Assembly: GCA_015680685.1 (NCBI GenBank)
Contig: MNCI01002956.1
Coordinates: 165,326-229,325, forward strand
Direction: 5' to 3'
From: Gnetum montanum
Lineage: Eukaryota; Streptophyta; Gnetopsida; Gnetales; Gnetaceae
Length of the DNA: 64,000 nt
The notes under the pieces are model-generated. The model made no database searches, had not been told where the DNA came from, and saw nothing but the letters and a program-made list of their open reading frames with translations. The position numbers and the translations under genes are program-made. Of this stretch, positions 25,090 through 35,800 are shown piece after piece; positions within the stretch are counted from its first letter, which is position 1, and each line of letters opens with the position of its first letter.

Positions 25090-25913
25090 TGATGAGTGGC
25101 AAGGTACCCCTACACTCAACCATACGAATACAAGCATTACACGTGCAATCTAGTCGAACTCCGTAGACTAAGTGCCTACACGCCTTATGGAACACTTAAG
25201 GTTAATCATTTGTTGTATTCCTAGACTTACTTATATTTGTCATGGTTGTATGGTTAAGTAAGTCTGAGGTATATGATTTTTATGTCTTTTTTATTTTATC
25301 TCCTATGCTGACAAGGTGAAGGGAAGAGACTAATTAACTAACATGGAAGAAACTAATTAACTAACTTTAACTAACTAACTAAGCTTTAATTAACCTAGCA
25401 TCAGTATCCGTTCCCACTTATCGTTCACACCCTGAACCAATGCAACCTTGGTTACCAAATACTATTCGTTGCTGGGATTACCAAGCATAACGCACGTGCT
25501 CGAAGCAATCGTATTGAATGCACTAAACTAGGAGAGAAGGGTTGAGAGAGATTTAATCAACTAATGAAGCATTTAAATGGTAAATAATAAATAACAATAA
25601 ATAAAGTCCTATTTATCCTATTCCATGCACTACAAGGTTGATTCAAGAAGTTCATCTTTATTGTTGTACACAAACTTGTGTTCAGGTACAATATTTACTC
25701 GAATAAAGATCCTTTCACTTTGGAGCTCCTACTGTGGGCACATGCAAAATATCCTGTCTCTCGAGAGGGAAAACTGCTAGAGTTTTTCTATGGTCTAGGC
25801 CTAGAATGAGAAACAAGGGAGAGCTGCCTCTTATTTATAGACTTGGTGGCACACAGCGATATCTCAGGGGACGACACGATATCACGTGAGATGTGATATC
25901 GCATCCCATCATA
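25090..25913 (-). repeat. LTR of minus-strand Athila-type element G
   Basis: Read on the minus strand, this 824-bp LTR opens TGATGGGATGCGATATC and closes CCACTCATCA. TATAAATA lies at 25832-25839 (minus) with GATATC palindromes upstream. A PPT follows at 25914, so this is the 3' LTR of G. It interrupts the RNase H of element C. Confidence 0.8.
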
Positions 25914-26060
25914 CCCCCATGATTGAATAAAAACTCGTCCTCGAGTTCCTTACAAAATATTGGGATGGTATGAGATTATTGACTCAAATGGAACTAATGG
26001 TAAATGGAATGACATGTGAATGGATCATCATTATAGAACAAGACAAAACTAGTGTTCATG
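25914..26060 (-). promoter_or_regulatory. PPT and 3' end of element G
   Basis: On the minus strand ATTCAATCATGGGGGTA (25914-25930) abuts the LTR. About 70 bp upstream of it still match the sequence that precedes the PPT in A (..GAGGACGAGTTTTTATTCA). Beyond about 26 kb, element E1 begins. Confidence 0.6.
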
Positions 26061-26064
26061 ACAA

Positions 26065-27180
26065 CTGTACCGCCTGAAATCGTCGATCTCTGACTGGAAG
26101 GAAATAAAGACCATGGGATCGTAGGGCACACACAGAAAACCCTACCTTTGCTTGAGGGCGAGCTGAAGTGAATGAAGGTAGAGCACCTTGGGTGGTCCGT
26201 ACGTGGATCAGACAAGGATTTCCTTGAACGTATCCCGAAGTGCTATACGCTAGGTTATGCGTAAACGGCATAACAGGCGTAAGCGAGAGCGTAAATAGCG
26301 TAACAGATGCGAATAAGGCGTAAATGTAAACGAGGGTAAATAGAACACATGTAAGAAACTAGCGTAAACCGTAAACAATGATATTACAGAATGGAAGTAC
26401 AGTGCACCGGTCTAACGTAGTTGTGATGGAACACAAGGCGGATGAAAAGCCCCGGTGGTTGCAGGGCTGACTCGGCTGGTTCGCACTGTAGGTGGAGTGT
26501 AGAGACTGTGTGCCCAGCATATAGGACTGTCCAGCATACAAGGGTTTTTAGCTCTGGTGTGCAGCATAAATGTTCTCTGGTATGCTCTGGGATTTTTTGC
26601 CAACTGACCTCGATGAAGTGGAAAATCGGGGCTTTTATACTGGTTGTTACGCTAGACTCGGGTTAGGAGACACGTGGCGCATTGACCGAGTGCATAAAGT
26701 TTATAAATATACAATATATTACATCTGTTGGACGTATACACTGGGTGTATATGCTGGATGTGCTGGGCATATGTGAACTTGGGTGGAGATGCTGTGGACG
26801 CTAGGCGTATACGCCGGGTGCATACGCCGACAATGGCTGGGCGTATACACTGATGGTTGCCGACTTGCTTTAATCCTTGCTCTTCGGTGCTATTTTCATT
26901 CTGTCTTTGGAGATTCCATGCTGAGCGTAAACATTTACCATACCTACCGAGCGTACATGTGAAGTGTGTACGTCAGGCATGTAAGTTGGATGTCTACGCT
27001 GGGTGTATACGCTGTGGATGTCAGGCGTAGACGCCGGGCATATACGTTGGTACTGCATACTTAGTGAAAATTAAGTGTTTTGATCCCCAAAGTTGCAATG
27101 TGTGACACCAAATGTAGTCGTGGTTGTCCGTGGGTCCCAGGGACCTGCTTCTTGCTGGAGAAGTACCAAGCTCGAAATTT
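26065..27180 (-). repeat. Probable 3' LTR of E1 with GCGTAWACGC repeats
   Basis: On the minus strand a TATA box (GTATAAAAGC, 26631-26640) follows a cluster of GCGTATACGC-like palindromes (26720-27050). A second cluster of GCGTAAAC motifs lies at 26250-26370. The left edge near 26065 (minus ..GGCGGTAC) resembles the sequence just before the primer-site candidate at 42.79 kb. The boundaries are approximate. Confidence 0.5.
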
Positions 27181-27263
27181 TGTGGTGTTTCATTGGCCCC
27201 TCTTTGTTGACGCTTGGAGGAATCGACCCGAGAAGCGTCGACAAAGAAGTGCAAAACACCACA
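27181..27263 (-). other. Large imperfect inverted repeat (E1)
   Basis: TGTGGTGTTT (27181-27190) pairs perfectly with AAACACCACA (27254-27263). A second inner stem pairs around TTTGTTGACGCTT with AAGCGTCGACAAA. The same hairpin occurs in E2 at 53130-53210. Confidence 0.6.
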
Positions 27264-28189
27264 AGCAACTCGATAGAGATCTTGTCTGTTGCCACTTGAC
27301 TAGACATCATCGCACTGTGTTCAGTAGTACAGGAGATCGGGAAAGTGAAGTTTGTGGATGGTAGGAAGACAGAGATTATGGGGATTGATCACTACCCAAG
27401 GGATTGTGCTTGGGAGATGGGATGCTCGAGTGTGCGGCATGCTAGTTCTTGTCAATAGCCATTGTTTAGCAGACTCAGAGTTCAGACATGCGATGTGCAT
27501 CCTTTGGCGAAACAAGGCTCTTGGTTAGTGTTCAAGAGAACTTGTTGGCAATACCAAAGCCATGGGAGGATGTGTTACATTCTTTGGAGGAATAGGGCCC
27601 GTGTTTAATGTTTAGGGGGGACCTGTTGGCGGAGAGCCAAAGCCATGCAACTGGATGCTTCTTGACCGTTTTGAACATGAGTACTTGGGTTTTTGTTTTG
27701 TTTCTTTTTTTGGGGGGGAGGTTTTTGTTGATCTTGTACTCATGCTCAGGTGCCAGGCTGTGTGTTGCAATTGCTGTAACGTGTTGCAGTGTGCACCAGT
27801 GTGCTCAAAGTTTTGCATGTATTCGGTGTATCGGAGGTTGGGAAACAGATAGTGAATATACCGGGAATGGGAATGTACTAGTGAATGGTTTGATTTAGTC
27901 TCGTCATGTGTGCTGTGGACATTGTCCCATCTTGCTCCTTGCGATGAGGTGCATTCTTGTACGAAAACTTTGAGGTGTCATTCTACAAACACAACTCCAA
28001 GGAGACAAGAAAACCATGGGTGAATAAGCGAGCTTAGATTCGAATGGCTATAGATGGAACAAAAGTACAGGAGGAGATTCTGAGCACTTTGTATGAATGG
28101 CAACGATGTCGATGAGATTGTCTACCGGTGAGCGATGTAGTGATTTTGATGAGTGAGTATGGCTGTGGAGTGAAGAGCCAGAGATGAAC
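27264..28189 (-). other. E1 downstream region without a recognised gene
   Basis: No domain is recognised. It lies between the post-integrase array and the hairpin, so it is 3' untranslated sequence of E1 or the start of its LTR. Confidence 0.35.
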
Positions 28190-28585
28190 GTGCCAGTTTG
28201 TAATCTTAGCAGACTATCATGGGTTAGTTTTATGTCATAACCCATTGGACATTGCCCGTTTAGCGTTGTGGAAAACGTTACGTTGCTAGTTTCTAGTCTT
28301 AGCGGACCATGCAGAGGCAAGCTAGTCTATAGTCTTAGCGGACTCTGATGGTTGTGACGGTGGCAGTTTACTGTCATGCTGGACGAGTGCTAGTTTATCG
28401 TCATTGCGGACACTGTGGGGTATCAATTTATTGTCATGATGCCAGGACAATTGTGGTGTCAGTTTTAAGTCATAATCCAAGACTGTTCTATGGTATTGTT
28501 CTGTGGTATCAGTTTATAGTCGTGATCCCAGGACTCGCTGTGGTATCAGTTTATAGTCATGATTCCAAGACTCACACGTACCTGA
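28190..28585 (-). repeat. Degenerate tandem array downstream of E1 integrase
   Basis: About ten loosely spaced units each contain, on the element's sense strand, a core like TGACTATAAACTGATACCA. The plus strand shows 'GTATCAGTTTATAGTC' several times near 28520-28560. The array abuts the integrase stop at 28594. It shares its AAACT core with five other arrays in E1 and E2. Confidence 0.6.
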
Positions 28586-28593
28586 GCTTGTAC

Positions 28594-30564
28594 TCAGATG
28601 TAGAACGGTTTTAGATACAAGTGATTGGTTAGATTGGCAAACTCATTTCCTTCCATGTCAGTGAGCTTGAATGCTCCATTGTCAAATGCTTTAGTGACGA
28701 AGTAAGGCCCTTCCCAGTTGGCCGAGAATTTGTCTGGGTGTTCCCAAACAGCCTTAAGCACAAGGTCACCAACTTTGATAGGGCACTTGTTGATGTTATG
28801 CTGATGTCGTTGCCGTTGTTGTTTTTGATACCATTTGACCTGATCAAGTGCATGTATGCATTCCTCTTCCACCGAGTCAAGATCAATGATGCGTAGATCA
28901 TTGTTTTGCCCGTCGTCGAGGAGCCTAGAGAGTGTGATCCTTAAAGATAATACCTGCAATTCCAAAGGTACAACAACTTCTGAACTGTAAACAAGACTAT
29001 ATGGTGTTTTACCTGTTGACGTTCGGTGCGTAGTACGGTATGCCCATAATGCGTATATCAATTGCTCGTGCCATCTTCTTTTGCTCTGGGTAAGCATTTC
29101 CTTAAGTATTATAATAATCATCTTGTTTGTTGCTTCTGCTTGTCCATTGCTCTGAGGATAGTAAGGGGATGAAAATGAGTGTTTGATCCCTAGACTATCA
29201 CAAAAGATTTGGGTTTCAACACTGCTAAATTGTGGCCCGTTTTTAGTGATAATTGTCAAGGGGATGCCAAAGCGGGTTACAATATTTTCAAGAATGAAAT
29301 TGCACACGTGTTTGGATGTAGTTTTTCGGAGGGGAGCAGCTTCTACCCACTTCGTGAAGTATTCTGTTGCAGTTATAATGAAATTATGCCCTGCAGAAGA
29401 TGAGGGTGTTATCGGGCCGATAAGGTCCAATCCCCACTTTTGAAAGGGCCACGTGATCTGCGCTGTGTGCAACTCATTTGGTGGGACATGTATTAGATTA
29501 CTATGTTTTTGGCAAGTACTACATGTTTTGAATTTGGAGAGACAGTTGTATTCCATGTGTGGCCAATAATAGCCTAAGCGTCTGATCTTTGTTGCCATGG
29601 CTTTTGGTGCTATGTGGCCTCCGCATAGTCCATTGTGTACTTGTTCGACAATGGTTTGGGCACCGATACTATGGACACATGTTAGCAATATGCCTTCATA
29701 GGATCGATGACACAGTGTGTCCCCTACAAGGGTATATTGCTTAGAACGTTTGCGCACTACGTCTTTCTGTGCATTTGTTAGATGTCGTGGTGTTTCACCG
29801 CGTAGAAGGTATACTTTTATGTCATCGTACCATTCTATCACGTGTGTTGAACTAGCAGATGCAATCGGCAACGTGTCAAGGGTGTTGGTGATTGGTTCAA
29901 CACAACTGGTTATGGAGCTTGGCAACGTGTGGAACATGTTTGGTGATATGTTTAATGCTAACATGGCTAACGCATCTGCGATGGTGTTATCATTTCTGGA
30001 GACGTGTTGTACTTTGATGTTTTCGAATCGCCTCATTAGGTGTTTTGCCAAGTCGCAGTATGCTTGTAAGTGTTGGGCTTTGCATGTATAGATGTCTGTG
30101 ACTTGGTTTATGACCTATTGCGAGTCTCCTCTGACTACAAGCTATGTGATGTTTAAAGCCAAAGTTGCCGCGAGACCTCTAAGAAGACGTTCATACTCTG
30201 CTATGTTGTTGGTACAGTGAAAGTTGAGACGATAGGCAATGGGTCGGATCTCCCTAGAGGGATAGGTGATGATAGTGGCTGCACTTCCTCCTCGAGAGGT
30301 GGATGCTCCATCAAAGTTTAAAATAGCATCGTAGTAATTGGGCACTATGTCTAGGGTGCTTATATTCTCATCTGGGAACTCTGGCTCTATAGTCGCTTGG
30401 TCATGTGTTGGTGATGTTGTCATTTGATTTGCTACAGCTTGACCCTCAACTAACAATTGCGCCACGTAGTATAGGTCAAACTCAGCTATCATGGCTTTCC
30501 ACTGGGCTATTCGACTTGTTTCATAAATATTCCTGTTATGGCTCTTAGTACATTGTCCTTGCAA
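28594..30564 (-). pseudogene. Second RNase H and integrase of E1
   Basis: The frame starts within the end of RNase H and is broken by two TAGs (near 30142 and 30108). The second (archaeal-type) RNase H shows FDGAST, NIAEYE, GDSQ and ADALA, supplying its acidic residues. Integrase follows: the zinc-binding region (VHNGLCGGH then CSTCQ), the core with WGLDLIGPI (first Asp), TKNGPQF at the second Asp position (Asp to Lys, so probably inactive), and QAEATNK (Glu). The C-terminal domain ends ..LKPFYI at 28594. The integrase part (30051-28594) is a continuous 485 codons. Confidence 0.85.
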
Positions 30565-30599
30565 ATTATGTAAACTTGGTTACGGAAGAGGTAATGTCG

Positions 30600-32100
30600 T
30601 CATTTTCTTAAAGAAAAGGCCAAAGCTAAACATGACTTCTCCACGTCGTTGTACTTTTTCTCATTGGCAACTAATGCGTCGCTCAAGTAGTATACTGGGA
30701 CTTCGGTTCCGTCATCTCCTTTCTGGCAAAGCATAGACGCGATGGACGAATCTGTACTAGCGAGGTAGATGTAGAATGGTTTATTGTTTTGAGGTGGATA
30801 AACTGTGGGTAGCTGGGAAAGTGCCGTTTTAATTTTGTTGAATGCTTCTTGACACTGCGGAGTCCATTCAAAATGGACGTTCTTGCATAACAGGTGGTTC
30901 ATAGGTTTTAGTTTATCTGTCAGTTTTTCTATGAAGCGCCTGATAAACTGCAATCTACCTTGTAGACCTCGAAGTTCGGTAAGATTACCTAGTGGTTTCA
31001 GGTTTGTTATGGCCTTAACCTTATCGGGGTCCACTCGTATCCCTGCTTCTGCTGCTATAAATCCAAGCATTTTGCCTATTTTGACGCCGAAGACACACTT
31101 TCTTGGGTTAAGCCTCAGTTCATACTTTAGACAACGTTTTAATACTAAGTCGAGATCTTGTACATGTTGTTCCTCCATTTTTGACTTAACCACAATGTCA
31201 TCCACGTAGTCATTGAGTGAGTGTAATATGTAATCGCTAAAGATAAATGTCATCACTCTTTGATATGTGGCCCCAGCGTTCTTGAGACCAAAGGGCATCA
31301 TTTTGTCACAAAAGGTTCCCCATGGTGTCATAAAGGTTGTCCGAAGATGATGCTCTAGGTTGATATGTATTTGATTGTATCCCGAGAAGCTGTCCATAAA
31401 GGATAATAGTGCATGCCCAATAGTTGAGTCAACAAGTTGATTGATGCTGGGTAGAGGAAAATCATCCTTTATGGTTGCAACATTTAAATCCCAGAAGTCA
31501 ATGCACAAATGAATGCTTCTGTTCTTCTTTGGAACAATTACCATGTTGGACACCCCCTCGACGTAATCAACAACCCGAATGAAACTAGCTTGATAAAGCT
31601 TGGTGATCTCATTGCGAATTGCTAATGCCACCTCGGGCTTAAGCTTTCATGCTTTTTGTTTTACCGGTCTCAACTTTGGGTCAAGGATAATATTGTGCTG
31701 GACAATTCGGGGCTCTAGCCCGGGCATGTCTGTGTAGGACCAAGCGAATGCTTTCATATTTTCCCTAAGCACGTTCTCAATGTTTTTGGCTAATGGTGGT
31801 TGTAATAAGGTTCTTAATTTTAAAATTTTAATTTCCCCATCGGGCATGACGATGGGAGTTTCAGCCAATGGGTCTTCGGTGATATTCTCGGCCTCTATGT
31901 CAAGGAATTTTATCATGCCTTTGTAATCGTCTGTTATTTTCTGTGTTGAGGCTATGACTGCGTCGTCCGTTCGTGAACTTAAGTTAATGAAGTTTATGTT
32001 AATGTTTCTCGTAATTTTGGCGTATGGTCCGTCAATGATTAACGGTGCGGTTAAATGCTGGCAGTCCATTGAGCTTGCTCCTGCCAATAAACAGAGAGCT
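30600..32100 (-). pseudogene. Reverse transcriptase-RNase H of E1
   Basis: One frame runs from about 32087 to 30600 with a single TGA at 31647-31649. The N-terminal linker ends ILDPKLRPVKQK. RT shows IDFWDLNVATIKDDFPLP, MDSFSGYNQIHIN, the YVDDIVVKS catalytic box, LNPRKCVFGVKIGKMLGF and the RNase H connection (CQEAFNKIKTAL, then IYLASTDSSIASML). A frameshift near 30580 joins it to the second RNase H. The frame begins just after a good splice acceptor (minus ..GTTTATTGGCAG, about 32088-32100), as expected if RT is reached by splicing. Confidence 0.85.
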
Positions 32101-32169
32101 GAATAAGCAAAGGGGTATCATTCTGTGTCTTTTGGTGATTTTAAACTATGTGTACATGCATAATGGTGG

Positions 32170-32345
32170 ATTACAGTCACACTGAGACGCATGGCAGTTT
32201 AAGGCCTTACCGGGCCATAATGGCAGTTTAAGGCCATATCGGGCCGTAAGTGGCAGTTTAACGTCTTACCGGGTGATAAGTGGCAATTTAATGCCGTACC
32301 GGGTGCTAATGGCAGTTTAAGGCCATACCGGGCCTTAATGGGTTT
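32170..32345 (-). repeat. 29-bp tandem array between antisense gene and RT (E1)
   Basis: Five units of about 29 bp are seen; on the plus strand each begins TGGCAGTTTAAGGCC and contains CCGGG. On the element's sense strand the core is CCCGGTATGGCCTTAAACTG. It is related to the arrays at 28.2, 37.6, 44.4, 47.9 and 51.8 kb. Confidence 0.8.
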
Positions 32346-32541
32346 ACGCTAGAATATTCAACGTAAACGTGTGAAATGGGGCCCGTGGGGGAACCAGGAT
32401 GTAATAATCTCTTTTTTTTTAATAATTTTTTATTATTTTTTTGGGCGAATTTTAGCGAAAAATAAGTAAAAAGGCACAAAATGGCAAAAAGGAGCAATGG
32501 CAGCGTAAACGGCGGCGTTAGCGTCAGCGTCAGCGGAGCGC

Positions 32542-32549
32542 TATATAAA
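32542..32549 (+). promoter_or_regulatory. TATA box of the E1 antisense gene
   Basis: TATATAAA lies about 270 bp before the first ATG of the spliced plus-strand gene, behind a cluster of GCGTAAACG/GCGTCAGCG motifs (32490-32536). A G-run follows (32552-32563). Confidence 0.5.
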
Positions 32550-32815
32550 GGTGGGGGGGGGGGGTTTCATTTGTTTCTTACTTTAAATCGTAAGCGTAAG
32601 CGACAGAGCATAAACTGTTAAAGCGTAAACGTAAACTATTGCGCCTTGGCGTAAGCGTAAACTTGCTCGTGAGCGTAGACGCCGAAGAGTAACCCTTAGC
32701 GTAGACGCCCAGCACTAAACCCCAGCGTAGACGCAGAGTGTGGAATTTTAGGTGCCAGCGTAGATAGTTCTTTTCTTCAGCGTAAACTTGTGCAACCAGC
32801 GTAGAGGAGACTGAG

Positions 32816-35800
32816 ATGGGCAAAGGAAAAGAAGTGGAAGGCCAAGGGAGGAATGGTCCCGACTTGACCTTTGCGGAGGAGACTAAAGCCATGTTGCAGT
32901 GCCTGCCTTGGCCAAGGATCCCGTCATGGCCTGTGACATCCCACAGGTAGGCTTTGATCCCTGCCTCTGCTATTATTTCTTTGCTTCTCTTTCTCAGTGT
33001 AGACTGTCTCGGCGCATATGCCGAGCGTAGGGGGTTTTCAGTGTATAGGGTTTTTGGCATAGAGGGTTTTCGGCATATACGCCGAGCGTAACTTCATAGC
33101 ATAAAATCGGATTAGCGTAGACCATCAGGGCGTAATCAGTTTTATCAGCGTAAGCAATTTTCCTGCACTATTATGTCAGCGTAAGCCATGGTGTCATGAG
33201 TTCTCTATGCGCGAAGTTTTGTCAGCGTGATTTGTTTGTTCTATCAGCATAAATTCTGTTTACTATGACGGCGTATACGCTAAGGGTTTGTTCAACGTAT
33301 ATGCTGTGCATGCGCGGTTGTCTTTACAGTGTAGACTTGTTTTTCCTATTTTTGGCATAAATTTTTTTATTCAGTGCCGGCATAGACTGTTTACGCTAAA
33401 AGTCAACTTGGGTACATACGCTGAGGGTTCCTTTGGCGTCTACGCTAAGCGTAAGAGGTTCGGGCGACAGCGTAAAACAGTTCATTGTCGGTGTATACGC
33501 TGAGTTAAGCAGCATATTACACTAAGAGTAAACAATTTTGCTGGCGTATACGCCGGTTTATGGGGCGTATACGCTGCGTGTAAACAGTTTCGCCGGCATA
33601 TACGCCGGTTTATGGGGCGTATACCCTGAGTGTAAATAGTTAGTAAATTTTTAGATTTTAAGTGTCAATTCATGATGTAAACCCTCACTTTTTGGGCTGT
33701 TTTGAAGCATGGCTAATTTATCGTGACGTCTTGATTGCTTGTAGGGACAGTAAGCACTTCCTCCTCATTGTTGAGCTTGTCGGGATGTTAACAGGGGTTG
33801 GCCTCGTTGAGGTTGAGGAGCCTCCCCCGGATCTAACCATGGATAACAACGGGGTTTGGTTCAGGGAAGGTGCATGTGGATTTCTGGCCTTCATGTTAGA
33901 CAATTTCGAGGTGGCCATCTGGTCGAACTTTAACGAAGTGATTGCAAGGAGCATGCTTGAGGCAATGCTGCCGGGAGCTGCAGAGGGTGTCATGGTCTTC
34001 ATAGAAGACATTGACAAGGGGCCACTTGTTAACGAGGATGGTTCTACCCACGGGCCTAGGTCAACATGCCCATTAATGCGCATGTGGGAACTATTGTTGC
34101 GAGGATTAGACTACCTCAACAATACTCTGTTCATAGCTGCCCGCGTGCACACATTGTTCCAGAATCCTCCTGGCACAGTGCACCGAGTGGACAGGTAGGA
34201 CTATTTAAGTTTATTGTTTCCTTTCACTGTTTGGTGTTGGTTTCTTGTTTTGACATTTGTTTGTCTACAGGCCGAAGGCCAACCCGGATGGGACATACAT
34301 TGAGGATGAAGAACTAGCTCTTGCTAGCACTGCCCTGGAGGCATTCATGACGAGCCCCACCCTTCGTGGAATCGTACTGGGTCAAACGAAGGGAGCGATC
34401 ATCCATTTTCACAAGCAGTTCTCTAGAGCATTCGCGATATGCAAAGCTCGTGGGTGGCTTCATGAAGACTGGTCGGACAACGGGCTAGTCTTCCCTCGTG
34501 ACTCTGGCAGCACATCTAAATCCACCACTAACGGTAAATGATAAAATTTCCTAGATATGTTAGTGGGTTTGTCCAATTGTTTGGAGTTACGCTGATATGA
34601 CCACTTTAAATTGCTTTTACAGTTGATGTACCTCCTAGTGGGGATCCGGTGACAACTGGATGAACCGAGACTACCTTGTCGATGAAGTTCGGGGAGGTGA
34701 CTAAGGCTCAGAAGTGGTTGTGTAGACAAGCTCCACCGTCCATCGTTTGTTGCCTGGATAATGTTAGCCTCATGGAGCTCTTTATGACCCCGAGTCCTGA
34801 CGTATCCATAGGGGAGATGATTGGGATCGTGGATTCTTTTAATGAGTCTGTCTCATACTACAGCACCCGGATTAAGGGTGTCAAGGTAGTTTTTCATCTG
34901 TCACCTGAGTTCTTTTCAAACTTATTTGGTGTACCGGAAGATGGCTTAAATGTAGTATTAGACAGAGCTCATAAAGAGCTCCATATGATTCGTGAGTTGG
35001 AAGATTGGCTAGGCATGGCCAAGGGTGCCAAGGGATTCTCGATGCAGGGGAAAGCAAAAGTTGTGGAAGTGAACAAATTATATCCCCTGTTCAGGGAATG
35101 GGTATTCTCTAAAATCCTTTCCCAAGTGAAGAGTCTTGGGGTCGAGGCTATTCGTGTCATGTGAACTGTCTTGGAAACCGACATGCGATACAACTGGGCC
35201 CAATTTTTGTTGTCGGGCATGCACAAGGAGATAGTGCGGCTGCGTTCAAATGTCGAGGCGCAATCCCACTTCACCTTTGCATTCTTCGCCGATTACCTTT
35301 GTCATTTTTCCGAGTTCCTAGTAGTTCATGCAGACAACAAGTTTGTTCTGCGGGATCGGGGTCAGCTATCCTGCCCGTGGATTAATCACTTGTTTGAGAC
35401 AGCAAAATCTCAAGATGCACCTGAAGGCATTGATGAATCCATTTCTATTACTATAGGGGGATCATTTGGCACTTCAATCCACACACGTGATAGTTTGGGA
35501 TTGGAGCCAGACGACGTACCCTACACTGCTAGAAGGGTAGAATGGGTCATCAAGGAGACCATTGGCCAAGCCAAGTCAAAGCTAAAAAGGCCTGAATGCA
35601 CAACTGAGGAAGTCTCTGATGTGAACCAGCCACGCGTGAAGCGCATACGCTTTAAGATGCCTGGTAAGCAGACCTCGCCCGCTTATTGCTTTACCGTGTT
35701 CGTTTTGTTTCTAACTTTTACTTCAATCGCTTACGTGTCTTTGATATTTTTGGCTTGATTATACAAAAGTGAGGAAGCAGGATTTAGAGACTATCACCGA

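Noticed and set aside
32578-33060. 160-codon minus-strand ORF opposite exon 1 of the antisense gene
   Set aside because: No domain, made largely of GCGTAAAC repeats; a shadow of the spliced plus-strand gene and its flanks.
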